From Glo-17 sp964637835 (GTDB lineage Bacteria > Krumholzibacteriota > Krumholzibacteriia > LZORAL124-64-63), in contig CAZWYF010000005.1 of assembly GCA_964637835.1 (NCBI GenBank), positions 62,001 to 126,000 on the forward strand: 64,000 nucleotides of DNA, read 5' to 3'. The notes under the pieces were generated by a model. That model made no database searches. It had not been told where the DNA came from and saw only the letters and a program-made list of their open reading frames with translations. Position numbers and translations under genes: made by a program. Position 1 is the first letter of the stretch; each line of letters begins with the position of its first letter. Below are positions 55,864 to 64,000 of this stretch, piece after piece.

Positions 55864-56808
55864 ATGCTCGTCTACGGCCCGGTTCCGTCACGCCGTCTGG
55901 GGCGGAGCCTGGGCGTCAATACCATCCCGCCCAAGGCCTGCAGCTATGCGTGCATCTACTGCCAGGTCGGCCGGACCACCGACCTCTGCTGCGAGCGGCG
56001 GGCGTTCCATGATCCCCGGACCGTGGTCGACGCCGTCCGGGACCGGCTGGACGCCGTCCGCGCGGCGGGGGAGGTGGTCGATCACGTCAGCGTGGTGCCC
56101 GACGGCGAGCCCACGCTGGACGCCAGCCTTGGCGAGATCCTCGACGGCCTCGCCGGTCTGGGGCCGCCGGTGGCGGTGATCACCAATGGCAGCCTCCTGG
56201 CGCGAGCAGACGTGCGGCGGGACCTCGGGCGGGCCGACTGGGTGTCGGTGAAGGTGGACACGGTGGATCCGCGCACCTGGCGCCGGCTGAACCGGCCGCA
56301 TGGCCGCTGCGACCTGGCGGGCCAGCTCGGGGGCCTGCTGACCTTCGCCGGGGAGTTCAAGGGATTCCTGGCCACCGAGACCATGCTCGTCGCGGACCTC
56401 AACGACACCGCGGCCCACGCCGCCGCGACCGGGGAGTTCCTCGGTCGCGTGGGCCCGGCGGTGGCCCATGTCTCGATTCCCACGCGGCCACCGGCCCGAC
56501 GGCGCGTCCGGGCGGCGGACAGCACGGCGGTGGTCCGCTGCCACGAGATCTTCCTGCGGTCCATCCCGCGGGTGGAGTTGCTGCTCGGCTACGAGGGTCA
56601 CGCTTTCTCGGCCACCGGCGACGCGGCGCAGAATCTCCTGGCCATCACCGCGGTGCACCCCATGCGCGAGGAGGCCGTGAACGATCTGCTCGTCCGCGCC
56701 GGCGCCTCCTGGGACCTGGTCAGCGGTCTCGTCGCCTCGCGCCAGCTGACCCTGGTGCAGCATGACGGCCATCGCTACCTGGTCCACCGTGCCGGTCGCG
56801 CGGATTGA
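55864..56808 (+). CDS. Radical SAM protein
   Basis: 314 aa. MLVYGPVPSRRLGRSLGVNTIPPKACSY.. opens the protein, and the [4Fe-4S] motif is CSYACIYCQVG (residues about 27-37). PDGEPTLDASLGEIL is the SAM-binding GGE-like segment, and ITNGSLLARADVRRDLGRADWVSVKVDT is typical of the COG0731-like 'wyosine-like/FeS oxidoreductase' branch. Small uncharacterised members of this family are common; substrate unknown. A C-terminal helical domain (about 240-314: VNDLLVRAGASWDLVSGLVA) may bind a partner or DNA. GAGGAG precedes ATG. Confidence 0.85.
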   Translation: MLVYGPVPSRRLGRSLGVNTIPPKACSYACIYCQVGRTTDLCCERRAFHDPRTVVDAVRDRLDAVRAAGEVVDHVSVVPDGEPTLDASLGEILDGLAGLGPPVAVITNGSLLARADVRRDLGRADWVSVKVDTVDPRTWRRLNRPHGRCDLAGQLGGLLTFAGEFKGFLATETMLVADLNDTAAHAAATGEFLGRVGPAVAHVSIPTRPPARRRVRAADSTAVVRCHEIFLRSIPRVELLLGYEGHAFSATGDAAQNLLAITAVHPMREEAVNDLLVRAGASWDLVSGLVASRQLTLVQHDGHRYLVHRAGRAD

Positions 56809-56920
56809 CGGCGGCCGGCGGCCGTGGCAGGTTGGCGGAACCCGGGGCCGGCGCCGGGCGTAGGAGTCGCACACGCTGTCCGGGTGCTCCTCAGCTTCGC
56901 AGCCACAGAGGCCGATCTGC

Positions 56921-57994
56921 ATGCCCTGTCTCCATGGTGACGCCAGCCCATCCTCCGTGTGCTGTCCGGCGACGTGCGCTGCCTGCCGCTCGATCGCCGC
57001 GGCGGTGACGGTCCTGCTGTTCGCGCTGGCGGGGCCGGTGCTCGCAGATGGGTCGTCGTCGGGCGCGCCGCCGCCGGAGCGCGTCCTGGCCACGCTGCAG
57101 GAGGCCGGCACCATCTCCGCCGTGCGCAGCGTCGCGGTGGGGGCGCCGCCGGTCTGGGGCGACAGCCGGGTGATGGTCCTGGTGCCGGAGGGCGAGCTGG
57201 TGGCTCCCGGCGACACCCTGCTGGTCCTGGCCAACGAGCGCTTCGCCGATGCCCTGGTGGAGGTCTCCGGCGACCTCACCGTCCAGGACCTGGTGCTCGC
57301 CAGCCTGGTCACCGAGCACCGGGCCAGCGCCACGGCCGCCGCCAACGCCATCACCAAGGCGCGGCTGGCGCGCGAGGCGGCCGAGCTGGCCGAGCACAAC
57401 CAGCGCTTCGCCGCGCCGCTCGAGCGTGAGCGCGCGGCGCTGAGCCGCCGCCAGGCGGAGATCGACCTCGCCCGCGCCATCCAGGACAGCATGGCGCAGG
57501 CGCGCCTCGACAGCCTGGAGCGGGCGCGGGCCGACATCCGCCACCAGCGACTCGAGGCCCGCAGCAACCGTTACCGCAACTACCTCGATCAGCTCGTGGT
57601 CACCGCGCCCGCCGCCGGCATGGTGGTCTACCACCGCGAGCGGAGCGACGAGGGCGTGCAGGTGGTCCGCATCGGCGACACCGTCAGCTGGGGCCAGCAC
57701 CTGCTGGACATCACCGACGTCTCCGCCCTGCAGGTCGAGATGCAGGTGCACGAGCGCGACCGCGGGCGGATCCAGCCCGGTCAGCGGGTGACCGCGGTGC
57801 CGGAGGCCTATCCCGACCGCACGGTGAGCGGCCGCGTCACCTCGGTCCAATCGCTGCCCCTGGACGCCGAGGCCGGCGCCGTGGCCCGGCGCTTCCTGGT
57901 GACCGCGCGCCTCGACCATCCCGGACAGGACCTGTGGCCCGGCATGTCGGTGCGGGCGACCATCCACCTGGAGGATTCCCATGCCAGCCGCTAG
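56921..57994 (+). CDS. Periplasmic adaptor (HlyD/MFP-like), first of two
   Basis: 357 aa. An N-terminal segment with Cys residues is followed by a signal (AAAVTVLLFALAGPVLA). The lipoyl half-motif GELVAPGDTLLVLANERFA, a long coiled coil (HRASATAAANAITKARLAREAAELAEHNQ...), the second lipoyl half VTAPAAGMVVYHRER and the beta-barrel LQVEMQVHERDRGRIQPGQRV follow. The protein ends without a membrane-proximal domain. The exact start is uncertain: ATG 56921 has no good ribosome site and leaves a long, Cys-rich N-region. It overlaps the second adaptor by 14 bases. Likely a non-equivalent partner of the next protein in one export complex. Confidence 0.78.
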   Translation: MPCLHGDASPSSVCCPATCAACRSIAAAVTVLLFALAGPVLADGSSSGAPPPERVLATLQEAGTISAVRSVAVGAPPVWGDSRVMVLVPEGELVAPGDTLLVLANERFADALVEVSGDLTVQDLVLASLVTEHRASATAAANAITKARLAREAAELAEHNQRFAAPLERERAALSRRQAEIDLARAIQDSMAQARLDSLERARADIRHQRLEARSNRYRNYLDQLVVTAPAAGMVVYHRERSDEGVQVVRIGDTVSWGQHLLDITDVSALQVEMQVHERDRGRIQPGQRVTAVPEAYPDRTVSGRVTSVQSLPLDAEAGAVARRFLVTARLDHPGQDLWPGMSVRATIHLEDSHASR

Positions 57995-59189
57995 ACGCTG
58001 GGTGCCGGCGGTGGCCGGTGTCGTGGTCATCGTGCTCGCCCTGGTGCTGCTGCGTCCCGGTGGCGAGGCGGCGGAGATCCCCACCTGCGAGGTGGTCCGG
58101 GGCGATCTCGTGGTGGCCACCGACAGCCAGGGCGAGCTGGCGGCGGTCCGCAGCGTGGCCATCCCCGCCCCGCGCGGCTGGAACAACAAGGTGGTGTTCC
58201 TCGTGGACGAGGGCACGCGCGTCTCGCCTGGCGATACCCTGGCCCTCTTCGACACCGCCCAGCAGCTGCAGCGCGTGGAGGAGCGCCGCACCGCCCACGA
58301 GGGCGCCCTGGCCGACCTCGAGAACCAGCGCGCCACCGGCGCCAGGACCCTGGCCGAGAAGGAGGCCCTCCTGCACCGGCAGGAGCTGGCCCTGGAGCAG
58401 GCGCGCCTGCGGCGCGAGGCGCTGCGCTTCGAGTCGGAGAGCCGGCAGCGGGAGGCGGCGCTGGATCTGCGCCGGTCCGAGCTGGACGTGGAGGAGGCCC
58501 GCCAGGACCTGGCCGCCCAGCGCGACATCAATGCCGCCGAGCTGGCCAAGGCCCGCGCGGAGCTGCGCTCGGAGAAGCTGGACCTGGACCGGGCGGAGGA
58601 GGACCTGGCCAGCATGACGGTCACCGCCCCGGACAGCGGCATGGTGGTCTACCGCAAGATCTGGGCGAGCGGGGAGTCGCGGAAGGTGCGCCTGGGCGAC
58701 CAGGTCTGGCAGGGGCAGCCCATCATGGAGCTGCCGGACCTCGCGGCGTTCGAGGTGCAGACCTGGGTGCAGGAGGTGGACGTCCACCGGGTGGAGGTCG
58801 GCCAGGCGGTGCGCGTGACCATCGACGCCCTGCAGGATCGCGAACTGCAGGGCGAGGTGACGCGCATCGCGCCGCTGGCGCGGCCGGAGGGCGAGGAGAA
58901 GCTCAAGGTCTTCGACGTGGACGTCCGCATCGATGGCGACGTGGCGGGCCTGCTGCCCGGCATGACGGCCCAGTGCGAGATCATCCACCAGGAGCTGACC
59001 GACGTGGTCCACGTGCCGCTGGAGGCCGTGTTCCGGCGAGGCGAGCGGACGGTGGTCTATCCGGATGCGGGCGGCGAGCGCGAGGTGGAGCTGGGGCCCG
59101 CTGGCGAGGACCACGTGGTGGTGGAGTCCGGCGTCACCGCCGGGGAGATCCTGCGGCTGGTGGCCCCGGACGAGGCGCCGGCGTCGTGA
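57981..59189 (+). CDS. Periplasmic adaptor (HlyD/MFP-like), second of two
   Basis: 402 aa. N-terminal inner-membrane helix (WVPAVAGVVVIVLALVLLRPG), lipoyl/barrel-sandwich motif (VVFLVDEGTRVSPGDTLALFD...), a long hairpin coil, then MTVTAPDSGMVVYRKIWASGE, the beta-barrel (VQTWVQEVDVHRVEVGQAVRV) and a complete membrane-proximal domain (VVHVPLEAVFRRGERTVVYPD). It thus has the usual MacA-like layout that the first adaptor lacks. The start lies inside the 3' end of the first adaptor gene, and the stop forms GTGA with the permease start. Confidence 0.88.
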   Translation: MPAARRWVPAVAGVVVIVLALVLLRPGGEAAEIPTCEVVRGDLVVATDSQGELAAVRSVAIPAPRGWNNKVVFLVDEGTRVSPGDTLALFDTAQQLQRVEERRTAHEGALADLENQRATGARTLAEKEALLHRQELALEQARLRREALRFESESRQREAALDLRRSELDVEEARQDLAAQRDINAAELAKARAELRSEKLDLDRAEEDLASMTVTAPDSGMVVYRKIWASGESRKVRLGDQVWQGQPIMELPDLAAFEVQTWVQEVDVHRVEVGQAVRVTIDALQDRELQGEVTRIAPLARPEGEEKLKVFDVDVRIDGDVAGLLPGMTAQCEIIHQELTDVVHVPLEAVFRRGERTVVYPDAGGEREVELGPAGEDHVVVESGVTAGEILRLVAPDEAPAS

Positions 59190-60409
59190 GGCTCGCCCTG
59201 CAGCAGGGGCTGTCCGGCCTGCGCGATCATCGCCTGCGCACGGTGCTCACCGCCCTGGGCGTGGTCTTCGGCGTGGCCGCGGTGGTGGCCATGCTCTCGA
59301 TCAGCGAGGGCGCCCGCCGCGAGGCCCTGGCCCAGTTCGAGTCCCTCGGCGCCGACAACGTCATCGTCCTGCACCGCGACCCGCCGGCCAGCCACCAGGC
59401 CGACGACACCGGCCGCCGCTCCCTCGGCCTCTCCCGCGGCGACGCCGCCGCCCTGGCGGCCCTGACCCCGGCCATCCGCACCGTGGTCCCCCTGGCCGTG
59501 GCCGAGCGCGAGGTACGCGGTCGCGAGCGCCTGCAGACCACCGTGGTGGGCACCACCGCCGACCTGCCCGCCGTCCGCCGCGACCAGCTGCTCGCTGGCC
59601 GCTTCTTCACCCCCGGGGAGGAAGAGGCCCTCGCCCGCGTCTGCGTGGTGGGCGCGGGCCTGGTGCGCGACCTCTTCGGCATCGAGGAGCCGGTGGGGTC
59701 GTTCCTGAAGCTGGAGGACCAGTGGTACCAGGTGATCGGCGTGCTGGGCGGTAGCGCCGCGGCCGAGGACGACCAGGAGGGCCTGCTGCGCGCCACCGAG
59801 CGCGACGTCTACATCCCCCTCGGCTGCGCCCTGCTGCGCACCGGCCGCAAGGTGTGGGATCGCGAGCTGGATCGCCTGGTGATCCAGGTCCAGGACCTCG
59901 ACCAGCTCGACGCCGTGGCCCGGCTCGCCGGCCGGGTGCTCGCGCGCCGGCACCACGGCGAGCCGGTCTACGAGGTGATGGTCCCCCTGGAGCTCATCGA
60001 GCGCCGGCAGGCCACCCAGCGCATCTTCTCGCTGGTGATGGGCGCCATCGCCGGCATCTCGCTGCTGGTGGGCGGCATCGGCATCATGAACATCATGCTC
60101 GCCAGCGTCCTCGAGCGGACGCGGGAGATCGGCGTGCGTCTGGCCTGCGGCGCCACCCAGCGCGACATCCTGACCCAGTTCCTGGTGGAGGCCGCCGCGG
60201 TGAGCTTCGCCGGCGGCGCCGCCGGCGTGGTCCTCGGCGTGGCGCTGGCCTGGACCATCGCCGCGGCGGCGGGCTGGACCACGGTGGTGTCGGCCTGGTC
60301 CATCATCCTCGCCTTCGGGGTCTCGGCGGCCGTCGGCATCACCTTCGGGTACGTGCCGGCGCGCCGGGCCGCATCGCTCAACCCCATCGACTGCCTCAGG
60401 TACGAATGA
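59186..60409 (+). CDS. MacB-like ABC transporter permease (ATPase not linked)
   Basis: 407 aa. FtsX/MacB fold: one N-terminal helix (RLRTVLTALGVVFGVAAVVAMLSI), a large periplasmic MacB_PCD domain (residues about 40-275) with GADNVIVLHRDPPAS, and three C-terminal helices in the FtsX domain (ISLLVGGIGIMNIMLASVLERTREIGVRLACGATQRDI, then AAAVSFAGGAAGVVLGVALA). It lacks the ATPase domain that MacB carries in its own N-terminus, and no ATPase gene lies in the operon or within the rest of the window. It must therefore use a motor encoded elsewhere. GTG start in GTGA overlap. Confidence 0.9.
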   Translation: MRLALQQGLSGLRDHRLRTVLTALGVVFGVAAVVAMLSISEGARREALAQFESLGADNVIVLHRDPPASHQADDTGRRSLGLSRGDAAALAALTPAIRTVVPLAVAEREVRGRERLQTTVVGTTADLPAVRRDQLLAGRFFTPGEEEALARVCVVGAGLVRDLFGIEEPVGSFLKLEDQWYQVIGVLGGSAAAEDDQEGLLRATERDVYIPLGCALLRTGRKVWDRELDRLVIQVQDLDQLDAVARLAGRVLARRHHGEPVYEVMVPLELIERRQATQRIFSLVMGAIAGISLLVGGIGIMNIMLASVLERTREIGVRLACGATQRDILTQFLVEAAAVSFAGGAAGVVLGVALAWTIAAAAGWTTVVSAWSIILAFGVSAAVGITFGYVPARRAASLNPIDCLRYE

Positions 60410-61977
60410 TGAGACTGCCCTGCCTGCTTCCCGTGGTCGCCGCGCTCGCCGGCACGCTGTACTGGTTCCCGCCGGTGGTCCCGGCCAGCGCCCAGGACGC
60501 GCCCGCGGCGCCGGACACCCTGGCGCTCGCCCTCGAGGACGCCATCGCCCTGGCCCTGGACGAGAGCTTCCAGGCCCGCACCCTGGCCATGGACCTGCGC
60601 GCCGCCGGCCACGACGTGGACGCCGCCCGCGGCCGCTTCCGCACCCGGGCGGACCTGGACCTGGTGCTCCCGGAACTGGAGGAGCGGGTGCAGGGCGTCT
60701 CCGTGCCGGGCGAGCTGCCCCGGTACGACACCTATGGCCACCAGGAGTTCAGCGGCCAGCTGCGCGTCACCCAGCCGCTGCCCACCGACGGGGAGGTGAG
60801 CCTGCGCGCCCACGCCTACCACCGCGAGGACACGGTCTACGACCCCACCCTCGACGCCGAGTCCGAGCAGAGCACCTTCTTCAACAGCTACGAGGTGGCC
60901 CTCAGCCAGCCCCTGCTGCAGCCCAACGGCCTGCGCCTGGGCCTCGAGCGCGCCGAGATCTCCCACCGCCTGGCGCAGCGCGCGTACGCCCGTGGCCGCC
61001 TCGATCTCTCCTACCGCATCACCGCCGCCTTCTACGACCTCTACCGCGCCCAGCAGGAGGTGGTGATCGCCCGCGACATCCTCGCCCGCCAGCAGCAGAA
61101 CCACGACCTCGCCCGGCGCAAGCACGACGCCGGCCTGATCCCCGAGGTGGAGGCCCTGCAGATGGAGGTGGACCTGGCCGAGGCGCAGAGCGCGCTCCTG
61201 GCGGCCGAGGCGGACCTCGCCCTGACCGCCGACCGCTTCCGCCTGGAGGCCGGGCTGCCCCTGAGCGTGCCGGTGAGCGCCCGCTCGGACCTGGCGCCCG
61301 TCCTGGTCGCCGTCGATCGCGACCAGGCTTTGCGCCACGCCCTGCAGCACCGCACCGAGCTGGCCGACCAGCACGACGCCATCCGCCGCGCCGAGATCAC
61401 CATCCAGGAGACCGACGCGCGCGACGACCTGCGCGGCGAGCTCACCGCCTTCTACAACCTCACCGGCGTCAGCGACGGCGCCCTGGACGACCCCTCCGTG
61501 GGCGACCTCCTGGACAGCAGCTGGGACGACCTGCGCCGCCGCCCCGGCAACCGGGGCGTGCGCTTCAGCCTCAGCGTTCCCATCTGGGATGCGGGGGTCA
61601 ACGGGGCGGAGGTGGCGGCCGCGGAGGTGGCGCTCCGCCGCCGCGAGCTGGAGCAGGAGAACCTGCGGCGGCAGATCGTCCGCGAGGTGCAGGCCGCCCT
61701 GGCCAGCCTCGAGGGCGCCACCCGCCGCATCGAGGTGCTCGAGCGCAGCCTGGCGGTGGCCGAGCGCAGCTTCTCCATCAGCCAGCAGCGCTTCGAGGCC
61801 GGCGACATCACCAGCCAGGACCTGGCCAGCGATCGCGAGCGCCTGGTGCAGGCCCGCCGCTCGCTCCTCGATGCCATCGTGGCCTACCGGCTGGCCGTGG
61901 CCGACCTGCGCCGGCAGACCCTGTACGATTTCGCGGTGGGGCGCAGCCTGGTCGCGGGTGGCGACGCGGAGGGGTAG
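60406..61977 (+). CDS. TolC-family outer-membrane protein of the MacB-like operon
   Basis: 523 aa. A signal (LPVVAALAGTLYWFPPVVPASA) is followed by the two OEP repeats: LALEDAIALALDESFQARTLAMDLRAAGHDVDAARGRF ... SQPLLQPNGLRLGLERAEIS, then RRAEITIQETDARDDLRGELTAF ... VRFSLSVPIWDAGVNGAEVAAAEVAL and the periplasmic coils (FSISQQRFEAGDITSQDL). It completes the tripartite pump encoded by the preceding three genes. Starts ATGATG at the permease stop (ATGA overlap). Confidence 0.9.
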   Translation: MMRLPCLLPVVAALAGTLYWFPPVVPASAQDAPAAPDTLALALEDAIALALDESFQARTLAMDLRAAGHDVDAARGRFRTRADLDLVLPELEERVQGVSVPGELPRYDTYGHQEFSGQLRVTQPLPTDGEVSLRAHAYHREDTVYDPTLDAESEQSTFFNSYEVALSQPLLQPNGLRLGLERAEISHRLAQRAYARGRLDLSYRITAAFYDLYRAQQEVVIARDILARQQQNHDLARRKHDAGLIPEVEALQMEVDLAEAQSALLAAEADLALTADRFRLEAGLPLSVPVSARSDLAPVLVAVDRDQALRHALQHRTELADQHDAIRRAEITIQETDARDDLRGELTAFYNLTGVSDGALDDPSVGDLLDSSWDDLRRRPGNRGVRFSLSVPIWDAGVNGAEVAAAEVALRRRELEQENLRRQIVREVQAALASLEGATRRIEVLERSLAVAERSFSISQQRFEAGDITSQDLASDRERLVQARRSLLDAIVAYRLAVADLRRQTLYDFAVGRSLVAGGDAEG

Positions 61978-62073
61978 GGTTCGAGGCGCTGAGGGGCCCT
62001 GATGCCGGCTCATTCGCCACGCGACCGCCCGGCAGGACGCTCTCGCAAGGCTCACGGAACCCGGGGCGATGAA

Positions 62074-62094
62074 ATGTCTCCAACTTGGAGACAT
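62074..62094. promoter_or_regulatory. Perfect palindrome in the gap after the TolC gene
   Basis: Two 10-base arms, ATGTCTCCAA and TTGGAGACAT, around a single C. It sits in a 237-base AT-richer gap between two convergent genes. A second repeat, GCAAGT-TACGG-ACTTGC, lies at 62153-62169. No T-run follows, so a terminator is less likely than a protein-binding site. Confidence 0.4.
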
Positions 62095-62214
62095 CTGATC
62101 TGTCGATATTCCTGAACGACCTGTCTCGGAAAATACAAGGTGCTCTATTGTTGCAAGTTACGGACTTGCGCCGGCACAAGCCTGACCAGGTCATTCAACA
62201 TTCATGGAGGGTCG

Positions 62215-64000
62215 CTAGACCGCCACGCTCCGGCGGATGTGGTGTTGCACGGTCCGGGAGAGCTGCCCCAGCTGGTAGGGTTTGGCCAGGAAGCCGGCCG
62301 CGCCGGCGCGCCGGAGCGCCTCCACGGCCTCGTTCTGGCTGAAGCCGGAGGCGATGATCACGGGCACGTCGCTCGCGATCGCGTGCAGGCGCGCGAAGGT
62401 CTCGGCGCCCCCGAGCCGGGGCATGACGAGGTCGAGGATCACCAGATCGATCCCGTCGGCCTGTTCCCGGAAGACCGCCTCCGCGGCCAGGCCGTCGGCG
62501 CAGAGAATGGTCTCGTAGCCGAGGCGCCGGAGGGCCTGGTCGAGCAGGTCGCGGACGGCGTCCTCGTCCTCGACCACCAGGATCCGCCCTGCGCCCCGGA
62601 TCAGCGGTGCGGGCGGGGCGTCCGGGGTCGCGACCGGCTGGTCGGACGTCGGCAGCCGGACGCTGAAGGTCGACCCCGCCCCCGGCTGGCTGGACACGTC
62701 GATCGCGCCCCCGTGGTTGGTCACGCAGCCGTAGACTCCGGCCAGGCCCAGCCCGGTGCCGCGGCCAGGATCCTTGGTGGTGAAGAACGGCTCGAAGATC
62801 CGTTGCCTGACCTCCGGGGCGATGCCGGTGCCGGTGTCGGTGACGGTGATCTCCAGATGGTCGTCGGCAGCGGCTGGCGGGTCGGCGGCCACGGGGCCGC
62901 GGGGGGTCGGGAGGTTGCGGGTGGCGAAGGTGAGCGTGCCGCCAGCGGGCATGGCGTCGCGGGCGTTCAGGCCGAGGTTCAGCAGGGCGCTCTGCAGCTG
63001 GGTGGGGTCTCCGGTCACCACCGGCGCCGTCGCGGCCAGGTCCGATCGCAGCGCGATGCGCTTGTCGACGCTGCACTCGAGCAACGCGAGCACCTCGCGG
63101 ATCACCTCGTGCATGTCCACCGCGGCGTCCTGGAACTTGCCCTTGCGCGAGAACGCCAGGAGCTGGCCGGTGAGCTCGGCGGCCCGGCCGGAGGCCCGGA
63201 TGATCGCCGCGGCCCACCCCGCCTCCTCGCTCCCGGGCGCGGCCTCCTCGTGCAGGAACTGGGCGTTGCCCAGGATGCTCGTCAGCAGGTTGTTGAAGTC
63301 ATGGGCCACCCCGCCGGCGAGCTGGCCCACGGCCTCGAGCTTCTGCGCCTGGAAGAGCTGCTGGCGCAGGCGCGCCGCCTCGGTGACGTCGCGCCCCTCG
63401 GCCACGAGTCGGACCACCTGCCCGTCGGCATCCAGGATCGGCGACAGCGAGAAGTCGACCTCGATCACCTCCCCGTCGCTCCCGGTATGCTGCGCGTGGC
63501 TGACCACCGGCACCGCGCGCTCGCGGCATCCGGCGATGGCCTCCCGGATCAGGCGGCGCGTTTCCGCCGAGCCGGCCCACCAGGGGGTCTCCCAGAAGGG
63601 CTTGCCGATGATGTCCCGTGGATGCGCGCCCACGAAGTCGAGCGCCGTCCGGTTGACCAGCAGGACCTCGCCGTCGGGGGCGAGCATGCCGATGAACTGG
63701 ACGGTGTGGTCGAGGATGGCGCGCAGGGTCTGCTCGCGTTCGCGCCTGGCGCGCTCGGCCGACAGGCGCAGGCGCTCCCGGCGGACCGCGTGCCCGATCA
63801 TGAAGATCGAGAGGGCGACGATCACCGCCAGGATGATCACGCTCAGCCGCGTCAGGGACCGCGTCATCGCGTCGACTCGCGCCTCGACGTCATCCAGGTA
63901 GACGCCCGTCCCGACGATCCAGCCCCAGGGTGCGAAGAGCTTGACGTAGGAGACCTTGTCCTCGTCCGCGCCGGCCCGGTCCTGGCGCGGCCAGCGGTAG
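62215..64000 (-). CDS. Hybrid sensor histidine kinase with Cache sensor (N-terminus outside window)
   Basis: The frame is open to the right edge. It begins, in window, with YRWPRQDRAGADEDKVSYVK..FAPWGWIVGTGVYLDD, the end of a single Cache_2 sensor domain, then the helix LSVIILAVIVALSIFMIGHAV. PAS (LRAILDHTVQFIGMLAPDGEVLL...), HisKA with the phospho-His in GGVAHDFNNLLTSILGNAQFL, HATPase (ALLNLGLNARDAMPAGGTL; GIAPEVRQRIFEPFFTTKDPGRGTGLGLAGVYG) and a C-terminal receiver (RILVVEDEDAVRDLLDQALR; DLVILDLVMPRLGG; FLAKPYQLGQLSRTV) follow. The last is the REC phospho-acceptor Asp site. A multi-step phosphorelay is likely, with an output partner not in the window. An ATG at 63867 is internal. Confidence 0.93.
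   Translation of the reverse strand, partial: YRWPRQDRAGADEDKVSYVKLFAPWGWIVGTGVYLDDVEARVDAMTRSLTRLSVIILAVIVALSIFMIGHAVRRERLRLSAERARREREQTLRAILDHTVQFIGMLAPDGEVLLVNRTALDFVGAHPRDIIGKPFWETPWWAGSAETRRLIREAIAGCRERAVPVVSHAQHTGSDGEVIEVDFSLSPILDADGQVVRLVAEGRDVTEAARLRQQLFQAQKLEAVGQLAGGVAHDFNNLLTSILGNAQFLHEEAAPGSEEAGWAAAIIRASGRAAELTGQLLAFSRKGKFQDAAVDMHEVIREVLALLECSVDKRIALRSDLAATAPVVTGDPTQLQSALLNLGLNARDAMPAGGTLTFATRNLPTPRGPVAADPPAAADDHLEITVTDTGTGIAPEVRQRIFEPFFTTKDPGRGTGLGLAGVYGCVTNHGGAIDVSSQPGAGSTFSVRLPTSDQPVATPDAPPAPLIRGAGRILVVEDEDAVRDLLDQALRRLGYETILCADGLAAEAVFREQADGIDLVILDLVMPRLGGAETFARLHAIASDVPVIIASGFSQNEAVEALRRAGAAGFLAKPYQLGQLSRTVQHHIRRSVAV

Noticed and set aside
62074..62094. The 21-base palindrome as intrinsic terminator
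   Set aside because: The arms are not GC-rich and no T-run follows on either strand.
13..64000. tRNA, rRNA, CRISPR arrays or insertion sequences
   Set aside because: No cloverleaf, rRNA motif, transposase or spaced direct-repeat array was seen; the tandem repeats have no spacers. A structured RNA search would be decisive.

Overview
The window is about 70% GC, densely coded bacterial DNA with short intergenic gaps, many GTG/TTG starts and many 1-4 base start/stop overlaps. Two runs of exactly 100 N show it is a draft scaffold. A secreted beta-propeller-like protein ends in a FlgD-like Ig domain (motif APNPFNPRTSIRF). Together with RND and MacB efflux, type II-style secretion, lipoproteins and tandem CFA synthases, this suggests an uncultured, diderm, high-GC member of the FCB superphylum (Krumholzibacteriota/Eisenbacteria-like). 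That placement is inference; no rRNA or tRNA was found.

Layout. 1-6667: 3' end of an aminotransferase gene, then a reverse-strand tripartite RND pump (TolC, adaptor, permease). 6867-13151: metabolic and stress genes (YhdH-type reductase, CBS-pair protein, small Cys-rich protein, nicotinate phosphoribosyltransferase, aldo/keto reductase, CHAD protein, PH-like membrane protein). 13170-17101: vitamin B6 locus with a divergent PhzF gene, a MocR/PdxR regulator and the PLP synthase subunits PdxS and PdxT. 17164-20620: lipoate ligase, Gfo/Idh/MocA oxidoreductase and a KamA-family aminomutase.

20829-29818 holds a non-canonical type II secretion / type IV pilus-like machine. It comprises an ATPase with a c-di-GMP-type MshEN domain, a GspF platform, a pseudopilin with one N-terminal helix and apparently three GspG-like heads, a fused PilM/PilN (GspL-like) protein, GspM/PilO-, GspC/PilP- and MshL-like secretin proteins, and a convergent single-headed GspG. 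This is the most unusual system in the window.

30023-41767: an unrecognised exported protein, acylphosphatase, a HAD phosphatase coupled to a PLP decarboxylase, a DsbD-alpha-like protein coupled to an RRM protein, a small membrane protein, the secreted beta-propeller-like protein, an SDR, a secreted PRC-barrel protein and a lipoprotein. 41968-47622: an ABC exporter, an OPT transporter, an acyl desaturase, a DoxX protein and a sigma factor that has only regions 1.2-2. Opposite that sigma gene, across a repeat-bearing 340-base gap, lies a lipid-modification operon (COG2907 FAD protein, DUF1365, CFA synthase broken by a gap, DUF1295, second CFA-type methyltransferase).

53425-64000: an OB-fold lipoprotein with the second gap, an RCK_C membrane protein, a GYD protein, a radical SAM protein, an export operon with two adaptors, a MacB-like permease and TolC but no ATPase, and an incomplete hybrid histidine kinase at the right edge. 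Several intergenic regions carry sigma70-type promoters with a TAnnnT -10 often followed directly by GGG(A). Short tandem repeats with periods divisible by three occur in several exported proteins, and both assembly gaps interrupt such repeats.
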